Source: Actinoplanes aureus (GTDB lineage Bacteria; Actinomycetota; Actinomycetes; Mycobacteriales; Micromonosporaceae). From it: DNA of 64,000 nucleotides. The translations under genes were made by a program, and so were the position numbers. Of this stretch, positions 15,858-23,153 are shown in pieces (position 1 is the stretch's first letter; each line of letters begins with the position of its first letter). The notes beneath the pieces were generated by a model. It worked only from the letters and a program-made list of their open reading frames with translations. It was not told the DNA's origin and did not search any database. The stretch lies in contig NZ_JADQTO010000019.1 in assembly GCF_015704865.1 (NCBI RefSeq), positions 62,001-126,000 on the forward strand, given 5' to 3'.

Positions 15858-16463
15858 GTGAGCATGGATGACGACGCGCGCCCGGCAGCCCGCCTCACCG
15901 TCCTGTCCGGCCCCTCCGGGGTCGGCAAGGACAGTGTGATCGAGCTGATCCGGGCGCGCTCGCCTTGGATCCGGTTGTCGGTGTCGGTCACGACACGCAA
16001 GAAACGCGACTACGAGACCGACGGCGAGCACTATCACTTCGTGACCCGGTCCGAGTTCCAGCGCCTGATCGACGGCGACCAGCTGCTGGAATGGGCGGAA
16101 TTCGCGGGCAACCTCTACGGCACGCCCCGCGCACAGGTCGAGGGCTGGCTCCAGCAGGGCCGGCCCGTTTTGCTGAAGATCGACCTACAGGGCGCTCGCC
16201 AGGTCCGGGCGGCGATGCCGGAGGCCCAGCTGGTCTTCCTGGCGCCGCCGAGCGTCGACGAGCTCCAGCGCCGGCTGATCGGCCGGGGCACCGACGACGC
16301 GGAGACCATCAAGCGCCGTCTGGCGCACGCGGACGAGGAGCTGGCCGCCGAGGCGGAGTTCGACGTCACCGTGGTGAACGACTTCGTCGAGCGGGCCGCC
16401 GACGAGCTGGTAGGCTTGCTCGGTTCGTCTTATTTGACGCCGGCACAGGCTCACGAGCATTAA
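15858..16463 (+). CDS. gmk: Guanylate kinase
   Basis: A 201-residue kinase that phosphorylates GMP to GDP. The P-loop LSGPSGVGKDSV sits near residue 16 and has Asp where Ser/Thr is common after GK, as in many actinobacterial enzymes. GMP-binding residues are in SVTTRKKRDYETDGEHYHF. GTG 15858 is used here; ATG 15864 is an alternative. It lies 26 bp after mihF. Confidence 0.95.
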   Translation: MSMDDDARPAARLTVLSGPSGVGKDSVIELIRARSPWIRLSVSVTTRKKRDYETDGEHYHFVTRSEFQRLIDGDQLLEWAEFAGNLYGTPRAQVEGWLQQGRPVLLKIDLQGARQVRAAMPEAQLVFLAPPSVDELQRRLIGRGTDDAETIKRRLAHADEELAAEAEFDVTVVNDFVERAADELVGLLGSSYLTPAQAHEH

Positions 16464-16475
16464 GGATTTACCACA

Positions 16476-16739
16476 GTGGGAACCATCGCGAACCCCGAAG
16501 GCATCACCAACCCGCCGATCGACGAGCTCCTCGACAAGACCTCGTCGAAGTACTCGCTGGTGATCTTCGCGGCCAAGCGCGCCCGCCAGGTCAACGCCTA
16601 CTACAGCCAGCTCGGCGAGGGTCTGCTCGAGTACGTCGGCCCCCTGGTCGAGACCACCCCGCAGGAGAAGCCGCTCTCCATCGCGATGCGTGAGATCAAC
16701 GCCGGGCTGCTGACCGCCGAGGCAACCGACAACCCGTAA
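16476..16739 (+). CDS. rpoZ: RNA polymerase omega subunit
   Basis: The 87-residue omega subunit chaperones beta' into RNA polymerase. NPPIDELLDKTSSKYSLVIFAAKRARQVNAYY is the conserved core. The GTG follows AAGGA by eight bases. gmk-rpoZ adjacency is typical. Confidence 0.95.
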   Translation: MGTIANPEGITNPPIDELLDKTSSKYSLVIFAAKRARQVNAYYSQLGEGLLEYVGPLVETTPQEKPLSIAMREINAGLLTAEATDNP

Positions 16740-16755
16740 TCGTCGTTCATCGCCT

Positions 16756-16797
16756 GATCCCGCGTCCCGATCCCTGGGCCGCGGGATCGTTCGTTTT
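16756..16797 (+). terminator. Terminator-like hairpin between rpoZ and coaBC
   Basis: GATCCCGCG (16756-16764) pairs with CGCGGGATC (16780-16788), followed by GTTCGTTTT. coaBC starts only 14 bases beyond, so it may be a partial terminator that sets relative expression. Confidence 0.55.
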
Positions 16798-16810
16798 GTG
16801 AGGTGCCGGT

Positions 16811-18028
16811 GTGACTGAGGTCGTCCTGGGTGTGTGCGGGGGCATCGCCGCGTACAAGGCGTGTGAGCTGCTGCGGCTCTTCACCGAGTCGGGGCACGGC
16901 GTGCGGGTGGTGCCGACCGCCTCCGCGCTGAAGTTCGTGGGCGAGCCGACCTGGGCGGCGCTCTCCGGCCGCCCGGTCGCCACCGAGGTCTGGGACGACG
17001 CGCACGAGGTGCCGCACGTGCGGATCGGCCGCGCGGCCGAGCTGGTCGTGGTCGCGCCGGCCACCGCCGACCTGCTCGCCAAGGCCGCGCACGGCATCGC
17101 CGACGACCTGCTCACCAACACGCTGCTCACGGCGACCTGCCCGATCGTGTACGCGCCGGCCATGCACACCGAGATGTGGGAGAACCCGGCGACGCAGGCG
17201 AATGTGGCGACGCTGCGGGCCCGCGGTGCGATCGTGATCGAGCCGGCGGTGGGGCGGCTCACCGGGAAGGACACCGGCAAGGGGCGGCTACCGGATCCGG
17301 CGGCGATTTTCGAGTACGCGTTGCGCGTACACCGCAGGGGTCTTGATTTTGATCTTGCGGACCGGCACGTGGTGGTGACCGCGGGCGGGACCCGTGAGCC
17401 GCTCGACCCGGTGCGCTTCCTGGGCAACCGCAGTTCCGGCAAGCAGGGCTACGCGCTGGCTCGCTCGGCGGCGGCGCGGGGCGCCCGGGTGACGTTGATC
17501 GCGGCGAACGTGTCGCTGCCCGACCCGGCCGGCGTGGAGCTGGTTCGGGTCGGCACCACCGAGGAACTGCGCAAGGCGACGGTCGAGGCGGCCGGGTCGG
17601 CGGACGTCGTGGTGATGGCGGCCGCGCCGGCCGACTTCCGCCCGGAGGCGGTCGCGACGCAGAAGATCAAGAAGACCGAGGACGGTACGCCCGCCCCGAT
17701 CGTCCTCACCACGAACCCGGACATCGCGGCCGAACTGGGTGCCGCGAAACGCCCCGGTCAGATACTTGTCGCATTCGCGGCCGAGACGCACGACGCGCTG
17801 GAGCACGCCCGTGCCAAGCTGGTGAAGAAACGTGCGGACCTGATCGTCGTTAACGAGGTTGGTCCCGGCCTGGTTTTCGGCCAGGACCGGAACACAGTCA
17901 CGCTGCTGGGTGCGGACGGAGCCACCGCCGCCCTCGGTGAACTACCCAAAGACGATGTGGCCGATATGATTTTTGACCACGTTGTGGCACGCCTGGATGC
18001 CCAGGACAGTGACGCTCGGCGGGGCTGA
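16811..18028 (+). CDS. coaBC: Phosphopantothenoylcysteine decarboxylase / phosphopantothenate-cysteine ligase
   Basis: A 405-residue fusion performing two steps of coenzyme A synthesis. Residues 1-180 are the FMN-dependent CoaC decarboxylase (GVCGGIAAYKACELLR; APAMHTEMW). Residues 185-405 are the CoaB ligase (VVTAGGTREPLDPVRFLGNRSSGKQG, then the lysine-rich QKIKK). Linkage to rpoZ and metK is conserved in actinobacteria. Confidence 0.96.
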   Translation: MTEVVLGVCGGIAAYKACELLRLFTESGHGVRVVPTASALKFVGEPTWAALSGRPVATEVWDDAHEVPHVRIGRAAELVVVAPATADLLAKAAHGIADDLLTNTLLTATCPIVYAPAMHTEMWENPATQANVATLRARGAIVIEPAVGRLTGKDTGKGRLPDPAAIFEYALRVHRRGLDFDLADRHVVVTAGGTREPLDPVRFLGNRSSGKQGYALARSAAARGARVTLIAANVSLPDPAGVELVRVGTTEELRKATVEAAGSADVVVMAAAPADFRPEAVATQKIKKTEDGTPAPIVLTTNPDIAAELGAAKRPGQILVAFAAETHDALEHARAKLVKKRADLIVVNEVGPGLVFGQDRNTVTLLGADGATAALGELPKDDVADMIFDHVVARLDAQDSDARRG

Positions 18029-18073
18029 CTACACTTCCGCGTTACGTTGTATTCGACAAAGCTGAGGAGCACC

Positions 18074-19264
18074 GTGGCACGCCGCCTGTTCACCTCCGAG
18101 TCGGTCACGGAAGGCCACCCGGACAAGATCGCTGACCAGATCAGCGACGGTATTCTCGATGCCCTGCTCGCGCAGGACCCGCGTAGCCGCGTCGCGGTGG
18201 AAACCCTCATCACCACCGGCCAGGTGCACGTGGCGGGTGAGGTCACCACGCAGGCCTACGCCGACATTCCCAGCATCGTGCGCGACACCATCCTGCGGAT
18301 CGGGTACGACTCGTCCAAGAAGGGCTTCGACGGCGCGTCGTGCGGCGTCAGTGTCTCGATCGGCTCCCAGTCGCCGGACATCGCGCAGGGTGTGGACAGC
18401 GCCATCGAGCTGCGTGAGGGCGACTCCGACCACGTTCTGGACTCGCAGGGCGCCGGCGACCAGGGCATGATGTTCGGTTTCGCCTGCTCGGAGACGCCCG
18501 AGCTGATGCCGCTGCCGATCGCGCTCGCCCACCGCCTGGCCCGCCGGCTCTCCGCCGCGCGCAAGGACGGCACGATTCCCTACCTGCGGCCGGACGGCAA
18601 GACCCAGGTCACCATCGAGTACGACGGGCTCCGCCCGGTCCGCCTCGACACGGTCGTCGTCTCCTCGCAGCACGCCGCGGACATCTCCCTGGAGTCGCTG
18701 CTGACCCCGGACGTCCGCGAGCACGTGATCGGCCCCGAGCTGGAGGGCCTCGGCCTCGACACCGAGGGCTACCGGCTGCTGGTCAACCCGACCGGGCGTT
18801 TCGAGATCGGCGGCCCGATGGGCGACGCCGGCCTCACCGGCCGGAAGATCATCGTCGATACGTACGGCGGGTACGCCCGGCACGGTGGCGGCGCTTTCTC
18901 CGGCAAGGACCCGTCCAAGGTGGACCGCTCCGCGGCGTACGCGATGCGCTGGGTCGCCAAGAACGTGGTGGCCGCCGGCCTCGCCGAGCGCTGCGAGACC
19001 CAGGTCGCCTACGCGATCGGCAAGGCTCACCCGGTCTCGCTGTTCGTCGAGACCTTCGGCACCGAGAACGTGCCGGTCGAGCGGATCGAGAAGGCCATCA
19101 CCGAGGTCTTCGACCTGCGCCCGGCCGCGATCATCCGCGACCTCGACCTGATGCGCCCGATCTACCAGCAGACCGCCGCCTACGGCCACTTCGGCCGGGA
19201 GCTGCCGGACCTGCGGTGGGAGAGCACCGACCGCGCCCAGGACCTGAAGAACGCCGCTTCCTGA
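18074..19264 (+). CDS. metK: S-adenosylmethionine synthetase
   Basis: The 396-residue enzyme makes SAM from methionine and ATP. GHPDKIADQISDGILD, GAGDQGMMFG and the P-loop GGGAFSGKDPSKVDRS are all present. GTG 18074 follows GAGGAGC; an in-frame start 27 bases upstream adds residues not found in the family. No SAM riboswitch is visible in the 45-bp gap. A strong terminator follows. Confidence 0.97.
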   Translation: MARRLFTSESVTEGHPDKIADQISDGILDALLAQDPRSRVAVETLITTGQVHVAGEVTTQAYADIPSIVRDTILRIGYDSSKKGFDGASCGVSVSIGSQSPDIAQGVDSAIELREGDSDHVLDSQGAGDQGMMFGFACSETPELMPLPIALAHRLARRLSAARKDGTIPYLRPDGKTQVTIEYDGLRPVRLDTVVVSSQHAADISLESLLTPDVREHVIGPELEGLGLDTEGYRLLVNPTGRFEIGGPMGDAGLTGRKIIVDTYGGYARHGGGAFSGKDPSKVDRSAAYAMRWVAKNVVAAGLAERCETQVAYAIGKAHPVSLFVETFGTENVPVERIEKAITEVFDLRPAAIIRDLDLMRPIYQQTAAYGHFGRELPDLRWESTDRAQDLKNAAS

Positions 19265-19277
19265 GCCCGTTTCTCGC

Positions 19278-19318
19278 GAGAGCCGGTGCCGTGGTCTCCA
19301 CGGCGCCGGCTCTCCTTT
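19278..19318 (+). terminator. Terminator after metK
   Basis: GAGAGCCGGTGCCGTGG (19278-19294) pairs with the matching strand 19298-19314 around a 3-base loop, with one mismatch, and ends CTTT. Confidence 0.8.
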
Positions 19319-19382
19319 GATCTCCGCGGACCTGGTTTCCGTGTCCTTGCGCATGAGCGGCGCGGCGGTCCAGGGAGAACGG

Positions 19383-19922
19383 GTGATCATCGTCCGGCAC
19401 GCGAGGCCGGCGGTCGATCCGGAGATACCGGCCGATCGGTGGCCGCTGGCATGGGACAGCCGGGTCGCCGCCCGGCTGCTGCGGCTGCACATCAGCCACC
19501 CGGCGTACTACGTCTCCAGCACCGAGCCGAAAGCGGTGCAGACCATGCAGGAGATCGCCGGCGCGCAGCACGTGTTGACCGACGCCGGCCTGGCCGAGGT
19601 GCACCGGCCGCACGTGTGGTTCAGCGACGAGGGTTACCACGCGGCGGCATTGGCGTACGTCGGCGGCGCCTGCCCGGAGGGCTGGGAGCCGCAGGCCGAG
19701 GTCGTCGCCCGCTTCGACGCGGCGGTCGTGCGGCACGCTGCGGCAGCCGCGGCCCAGGGCCGCACATTGATCATCGGTACGCACGGACTGGCGCCGACCG
19801 TGTGGATGGCCAGCAGGTACCGGCTCGACCCGGACCCGGCGGCGTTCTGGTCGGAGCTGCGCTTCCCGGACGTCGTGGAGATCGATCTGGTCAACGAGCG
19901 GGTCAGCTGCCTCACCCACTGA
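19383..19922 (+). CDS. Histidine phosphatase superfamily protein
   Basis: A 179-residue protein with the RHG-type catalytic motif as VIIVRHARPAVDPE at its start, and a second conserved histidine in IIGTHGLAPTVWMAS. The family covers phosphoglycerate mutases, SixA-like and nucleotide phosphatases; nothing fixes the substrate. GTG 19383 lies behind AGGGAGA directly before the core strand; ATG 19353 and TTG 19317 are longer options with no ribosome-binding site. It ends 6 bp from the convergent gene. Confidence 0.75.
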   Translation: MIIVRHARPAVDPEIPADRWPLAWDSRVAARLLRLHISHPAYYVSSTEPKAVQTMQEIAGAQHVLTDAGLAEVHRPHVWFSDEGYHAAALAYVGGACPEGWEPQAEVVARFDAAVVRHAAAAAAQGRTLIIGTHGLAPTVWMASRYRLDPDPAAFWSELRFPDVVEIDLVNERVSCLTH

Positions 19923-19928
19923 GCGGGA

Positions 19929-20642
19929 TCAGTCCCCGAGAGACGCGCGGGTCGCGGCGATGGCGTCGAGAAGCTCCTCGTGGCAGTCGAAGCCGCGCTC
20001 GATGCGGTCCATGTCGACCCCGCACTCGCGCTGCCGCTCGCGCAGCAGTGGTTGCTCGGGCATGGAGACCGGGAAAGCCAGCGGATCGAGATCGGGCATC
20101 CGCTCGAGGAGCATGTCGACGTCGCGGTGCACGCCGTCGCCGACCTGGAGCCACCCGGTGTGGCCGGCGTGGACGACCACACCGGTGGCGATGCCTCTCG
20201 TCCACTGGGTGAACAGGCCGGCCAGGCTGGTGGCGGCGCGAACCGTGTCCCAGGCGTCGGGGGAGATCTCGTACCGCCAGATCTCCCCTTCGTGGTCGCC
20301 CGCGAGCACGAACGTGTAGAGCAGGAAGTCGAAGTGGAACAGCGGAACCTGCTGCCGCCACCGGAACGGCGTCCCGATCGAGAACGCCAGACTCTCCAGC
20401 GCCTCGCTCCCCCCGGCCGGCCAGGGCAGCAGATAGCCGCCGTTGGGCAGGAGCCGGGCGTCCCACCCCTGGGAGTGGAGCCAGATGAGCTGCTCGGCGA
20501 CATGGTCGACGTCGAAGAGCCGGTGGACCAGGTCCGACGGTTCTCCGGGCTGGGCGGTGGCGGACCAGGTCAGGCCCGCGGCGATGGCCGCCGCACGGTA
20601 CCCCGCCACCGCGTCACGCAGGTCGCCCATGTCGTCGAGCAT
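19929..20642 (-). CDS. SUKH/SMI1-like protein, candidate immunity protein
   Basis: A 237-residue soluble protein with no signal peptide and no enzyme motif. GDHEGEIWRYEISPDAWDTVRAATSLAGLFTQWTRGI resembles the core of SMI1/KNR4 (SUKH) proteins, many of which neutralise nuclease toxins. It begins 9 bases after the stop of the secreted nuclease-like gene, behind AGGGGTGA, so the two are co-transcribed toxin first, immunity second. The fold is inferred by eye and the immunity role by position. It could instead be an unrelated DUF protein. Confidence 0.5.
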   Translation of the reverse strand: MLDDMGDLRDAVAGYRAAAIAAGLTWSATAQPGEPSDLVHRLFDVDHVAEQLIWLHSQGWDARLLPNGGYLLPWPAGGSEALESLAFSIGTPFRWRQQVPLFHFDFLLYTFVLAGDHEGEIWRYEISPDAWDTVRAATSLAGLFTQWTRGIATGVVVHAGHTGWLQVGDGVHRDVDMLLERMPDLDPLAFPVSMPEQPLLRERQRECGVDMDRIERGFDCHEELLDAIAATRASLGD

Positions 20643-20651
20643 CGCTCACCC

Positions 20652-22997
20652 CTAAGGCTGCGCCGGAGACATGCACACGCTAGCGCCGCCGGCACTGACC
20701 CGGAATCCGAAGCTGGGCCCGTTCGCCTGCACCCACGGCTTGAGCGGCAGGACGATGAAGTGCTCGTTGTCGTCCACCCGGCACTTGTTGTGGAAGCCGA
20801 TGATGTCGGTGGCCTGTGGCAGCGACTCCGCCCCCGGCACCGGCTTCAGCGACGCGACCATGCCGGACAGGTCGACCGCCTGGTTCGTCGTCCAGAACGG
20901 GAACTCGTCACAGACCTGCCCCCGCGGACGTGTGTTGCAGATGTTCGGCTGGAACTTCACGTCGGTGTCGAACCAGTTGCGGTTGTATCCGGCGTCGCGC
21001 GCCTTCTGGCCGTTGACGCTGCGTGCCGGCCAGTACCACTGCATCCGTGTCGGCGGCTGCGGGAACCCGTCGCCCATCGCCGCCACGATGTGTCCCGCGG
21101 TCTGTGACATGTCGGCGAGCTTGTAGTTGCGAGCGCCCGGCACGTAGACGGCGAAGTCCTCGTCGCAGCCGGCCGCCGCTCCGGTGCCGCCCTGTTGGGC
21201 CGTGCACGCCCGGTCGATGGTGCGCTTGAGCAGCGCGTCGTCCAGATTGCCCCAGGCGAACTGCAGGTTGTCCCGCTCGGTGATCAGTTTCGTCGTCTTG
21301 ATCACCTCGGCGTACACCTTCAGGCTGTTGTACCACTCGCCCTCGTCGGCGCCCCAGTTGTCGAAGGTGTCGAAGTCGGTGTCCGGATCGATCGGATATT
21401 CGAGGATGCCCCCGATGCCGATCGGGGACGGGAACAGGATGGCGAGCAACAGGCCGAGCACGATGCCGATGCCGATCCCGGCCGCCGCGACCACGAGGAA
21501 GCTGCCGAGCGCGCCGGCGCCGGCGGCGACCGCGGTGGCCTCCGCGGCCTGTGCCGCCGGTGCCAGCAGGATGGTGCAGGCACCTGAACTAAGACACCAG
21601 GCGACCGGTGCGACCGGCCCGGCGAGCAACAGGCGCGGCTCGCTCGCGGTGCTCGGGAGGTCGTCGATCGACGAGATCACCGGTCCCCGGCCGGGCGGTG
21701 CGGAGGCGTAGAGGGTCCGCGTGACGTCGTCCTCGCACTCGGCGACCTCGGCGTCGTCGGTCGGCGGGAGGAAGTCGTCGATGCAGCTCGAGTCGGGCGC
21801 CCGGTAGCAGCCGTCGAAGACCTGACTGCTGCCCTCGGGGATCTGCACGCTGCCGCGTACGTCCGTGGAGAGGTAGAAGTCACCGCCGCCGGCGGCGCAC
21901 CGCGTGCTCTCGCTGGCGTTCATCTGGGTGATCTCAGGGGACACCGAGCGTTCGACGGCCGTGGTGCGGAACGTGCCGTTCAGCGACCGTCCCACTTCGC
22001 CGTCCGGGCGTATCGCGTCGACCCGGAACGTGTAGGGCGTACCCGCCTCGAGCGGTTCGATCACGAAGCTGCACAGCTCCGCCGCGCAGTACGTGTCCAG
22101 CGGGAACTCCTCGACCAGCTGGTTGTCCAGGTAGGCGCGATAGCTGACGTCCCGGACGCCGGGGTCGGAGGGCAGGTAGGTGTGCCAGGAGGCGGTGGCG
22201 CCACCGTCCTGCGGCGCGAAGGTCAGGTCACCACTCGGCGGCGGCGGTTCCACCTCGGTCTGGAAGGAGGCCGTCGCCGGGGTCGGTGACCGGTTGCCGG
22301 CCAGGTCCACCGCGACCACCGAGACGGTGTGGTTGGTGAACGGCGCCAGTCCGGTGATCCGGTAGGTGCGGGTGCCGGCCGTGGTCCGGCGCGGTGTGCC
22401 GCCGTCGACCGAGACGTCGTAACCGGCGAGGCCGTAGTTGTCGGTGGCCGCGCCCCAGCTCACCCTGGCCGAGTACGGCGTGATCTCGCTGACCGACAGG
22501 CCGGTGACATTGCTCGGCGGGATCCGGTCGACCACGGTGAACGAGCGCAGGACGCGCGCACTCCTCTTCGGGTCACGCTCGGCGCGGGCGCACACCTGGT
22601 TCGGGCCCAGGTGCGGCGGGCGCAGGCTGGTGGTCCAGCCGGATGCCCAGGCGGCCACGTCCTCGGGTGGCTCGCCGATGGCGATGTCGGTCGCGACCAC
22701 CCGCTCGTCCGAGACGTCGATCATGGTCGCTTGCTTGTGCAGGACGCCGCTGATCGCGATCCGGCCGTTCTCGTCGACCGCGGCCTCCGCGCCGTCCGCC
22801 GGTTCGTCGATCCGCAGCCGGATGGAGGCGTGGTTCTCCTCCGGCGTGGTCATGTCGGAGCAGGCGCCCACGGTCGGCGGCGGCACCGCGGCCGCCGCTG
22901 CCGGCGGGCAGGTCACGACGCCGGGCACGGCGACCAGGACGGCGAATGCGGCTGTCAGGAAGGTTTTGCCGAGGAATCGATGGCGCAAGGGTCCCAC
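20652..22997 (-). CDS. Secreted FnIII-repeat protein with NucA/NucB-like nuclease C-terminus (candidate toxin)
   Basis: 781 residues. A Sec signal (1-36, cleaved near PAAAAA) leads to an exported domain, then two fibronectin type III domains (about 158-248 and 254-346), a cysteine-rich stretch (360-425), a strongly hydrophobic segment (476-530) and a C-terminal domain. CDEFPF (696-701) followed by a strand pattern ending CRVDDNEHFIVLPL resembles DNase NucA/NucB (motif DEWP/DEYPF); the EGG part of that motif is replaced by NQAVD. The layout of export signal, adhesive repeats, hydrophobic translocation segment and nuclease tail is that of a polymorphic toxin. The next gene is a SUKH-like candidate immunity gene. 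GTG start with a weak ribosome-binding site. Confidence 0.7.
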   Translation of the reverse strand: MGPLRHRFLGKTFLTAAFAVLVAVPGVVTCPPAAAAAVPPPTVGACSDMTTPEENHASIRLRIDEPADGAEAAVDENGRIAISGVLHKQATMIDVSDERVVATDIAIGEPPEDVAAWASGWTTSLRPPHLGPNQVCARAERDPKRSARVLRSFTVVDRIPPSNVTGLSVSEITPYSARVSWGAATDNYGLAGYDVSVDGGTPRRTTAGTRTYRITGLAPFTNHTVSVVAVDLAGNRSPTPATASFQTEVEPPPPSGDLTFAPQDGGATASWHTYLPSDPGVRDVSYRAYLDNQLVEEFPLDTYCAAELCSFVIEPLEAGTPYTFRVDAIRPDGEVGRSLNGTFRTTAVERSVSPEITQMNASESTRCAAGGGDFYLSTDVRGSVQIPEGSSQVFDGCYRAPDSSCIDDFLPPTDDAEVAECEDDVTRTLYASAPPGRGPVISSIDDLPSTASEPRLLLAGPVAPVAWCLSSGACTILLAPAAQAAEATAVAAGAGALGSFLVVAAAGIGIGIVLGLLLAILFPSPIGIGGILEYPIDPDTDFDTFDNWGADEGEWYNSLKVYAEVIKTTKLITERDNLQFAWGNLDDALLKRTIDRACTAQQGGTGAAAGCDEDFAVYVPGARNYKLADMSQTAGHIVAAMGDGFPQPPTRMQWYWPARSVNGQKARDAGYNRNWFDTDVKFQPNICNTRPRGQVCDEFPFWTTNQAVDLSGMVASLKPVPGAESLPQATDIIGFHNKCRVDDNEHFIVLPLKPWVQANGPSFGFRVSAGGASVCMSPAQP

Positions 22998-23026
22998 CCC
23001 CGTCTGGGTCTCGAATGCCGGAGACT

Positions 23027-23053
23027 ATAGACATTCCTCAATTTGATAGACAT
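23027..23053. repeat. Direct repeat ATAGACAT x2 upstream of the toxin gene
   Basis: ATAGACAT occurs at 23027-23034 and 23046-23053, 19 bp apart, in the gap between the divergent toxin and priA genes and about 30-56 bp upstream of the toxin start. The A/T-rich patch is unusual for this DNA. It may be an operator or promoter. Confidence 0.35.
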
Positions 23054-23153
23054 CGATTGATCGGCCAGGTCGCGCTGGCCTCGGGTGTGAATCCGGGCGC
23101 GTGGCGCGGCTTCCGGCGGGAAGTGTCAGAGGGGGCGGGCAGAATGTGCGGCG

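Noticed and set aside
18029..18073. SAM riboswitch upstream of metK
   Set aside because: The 45-bp gap is too short and none of the conserved SAM-riboswitch blocks is present.
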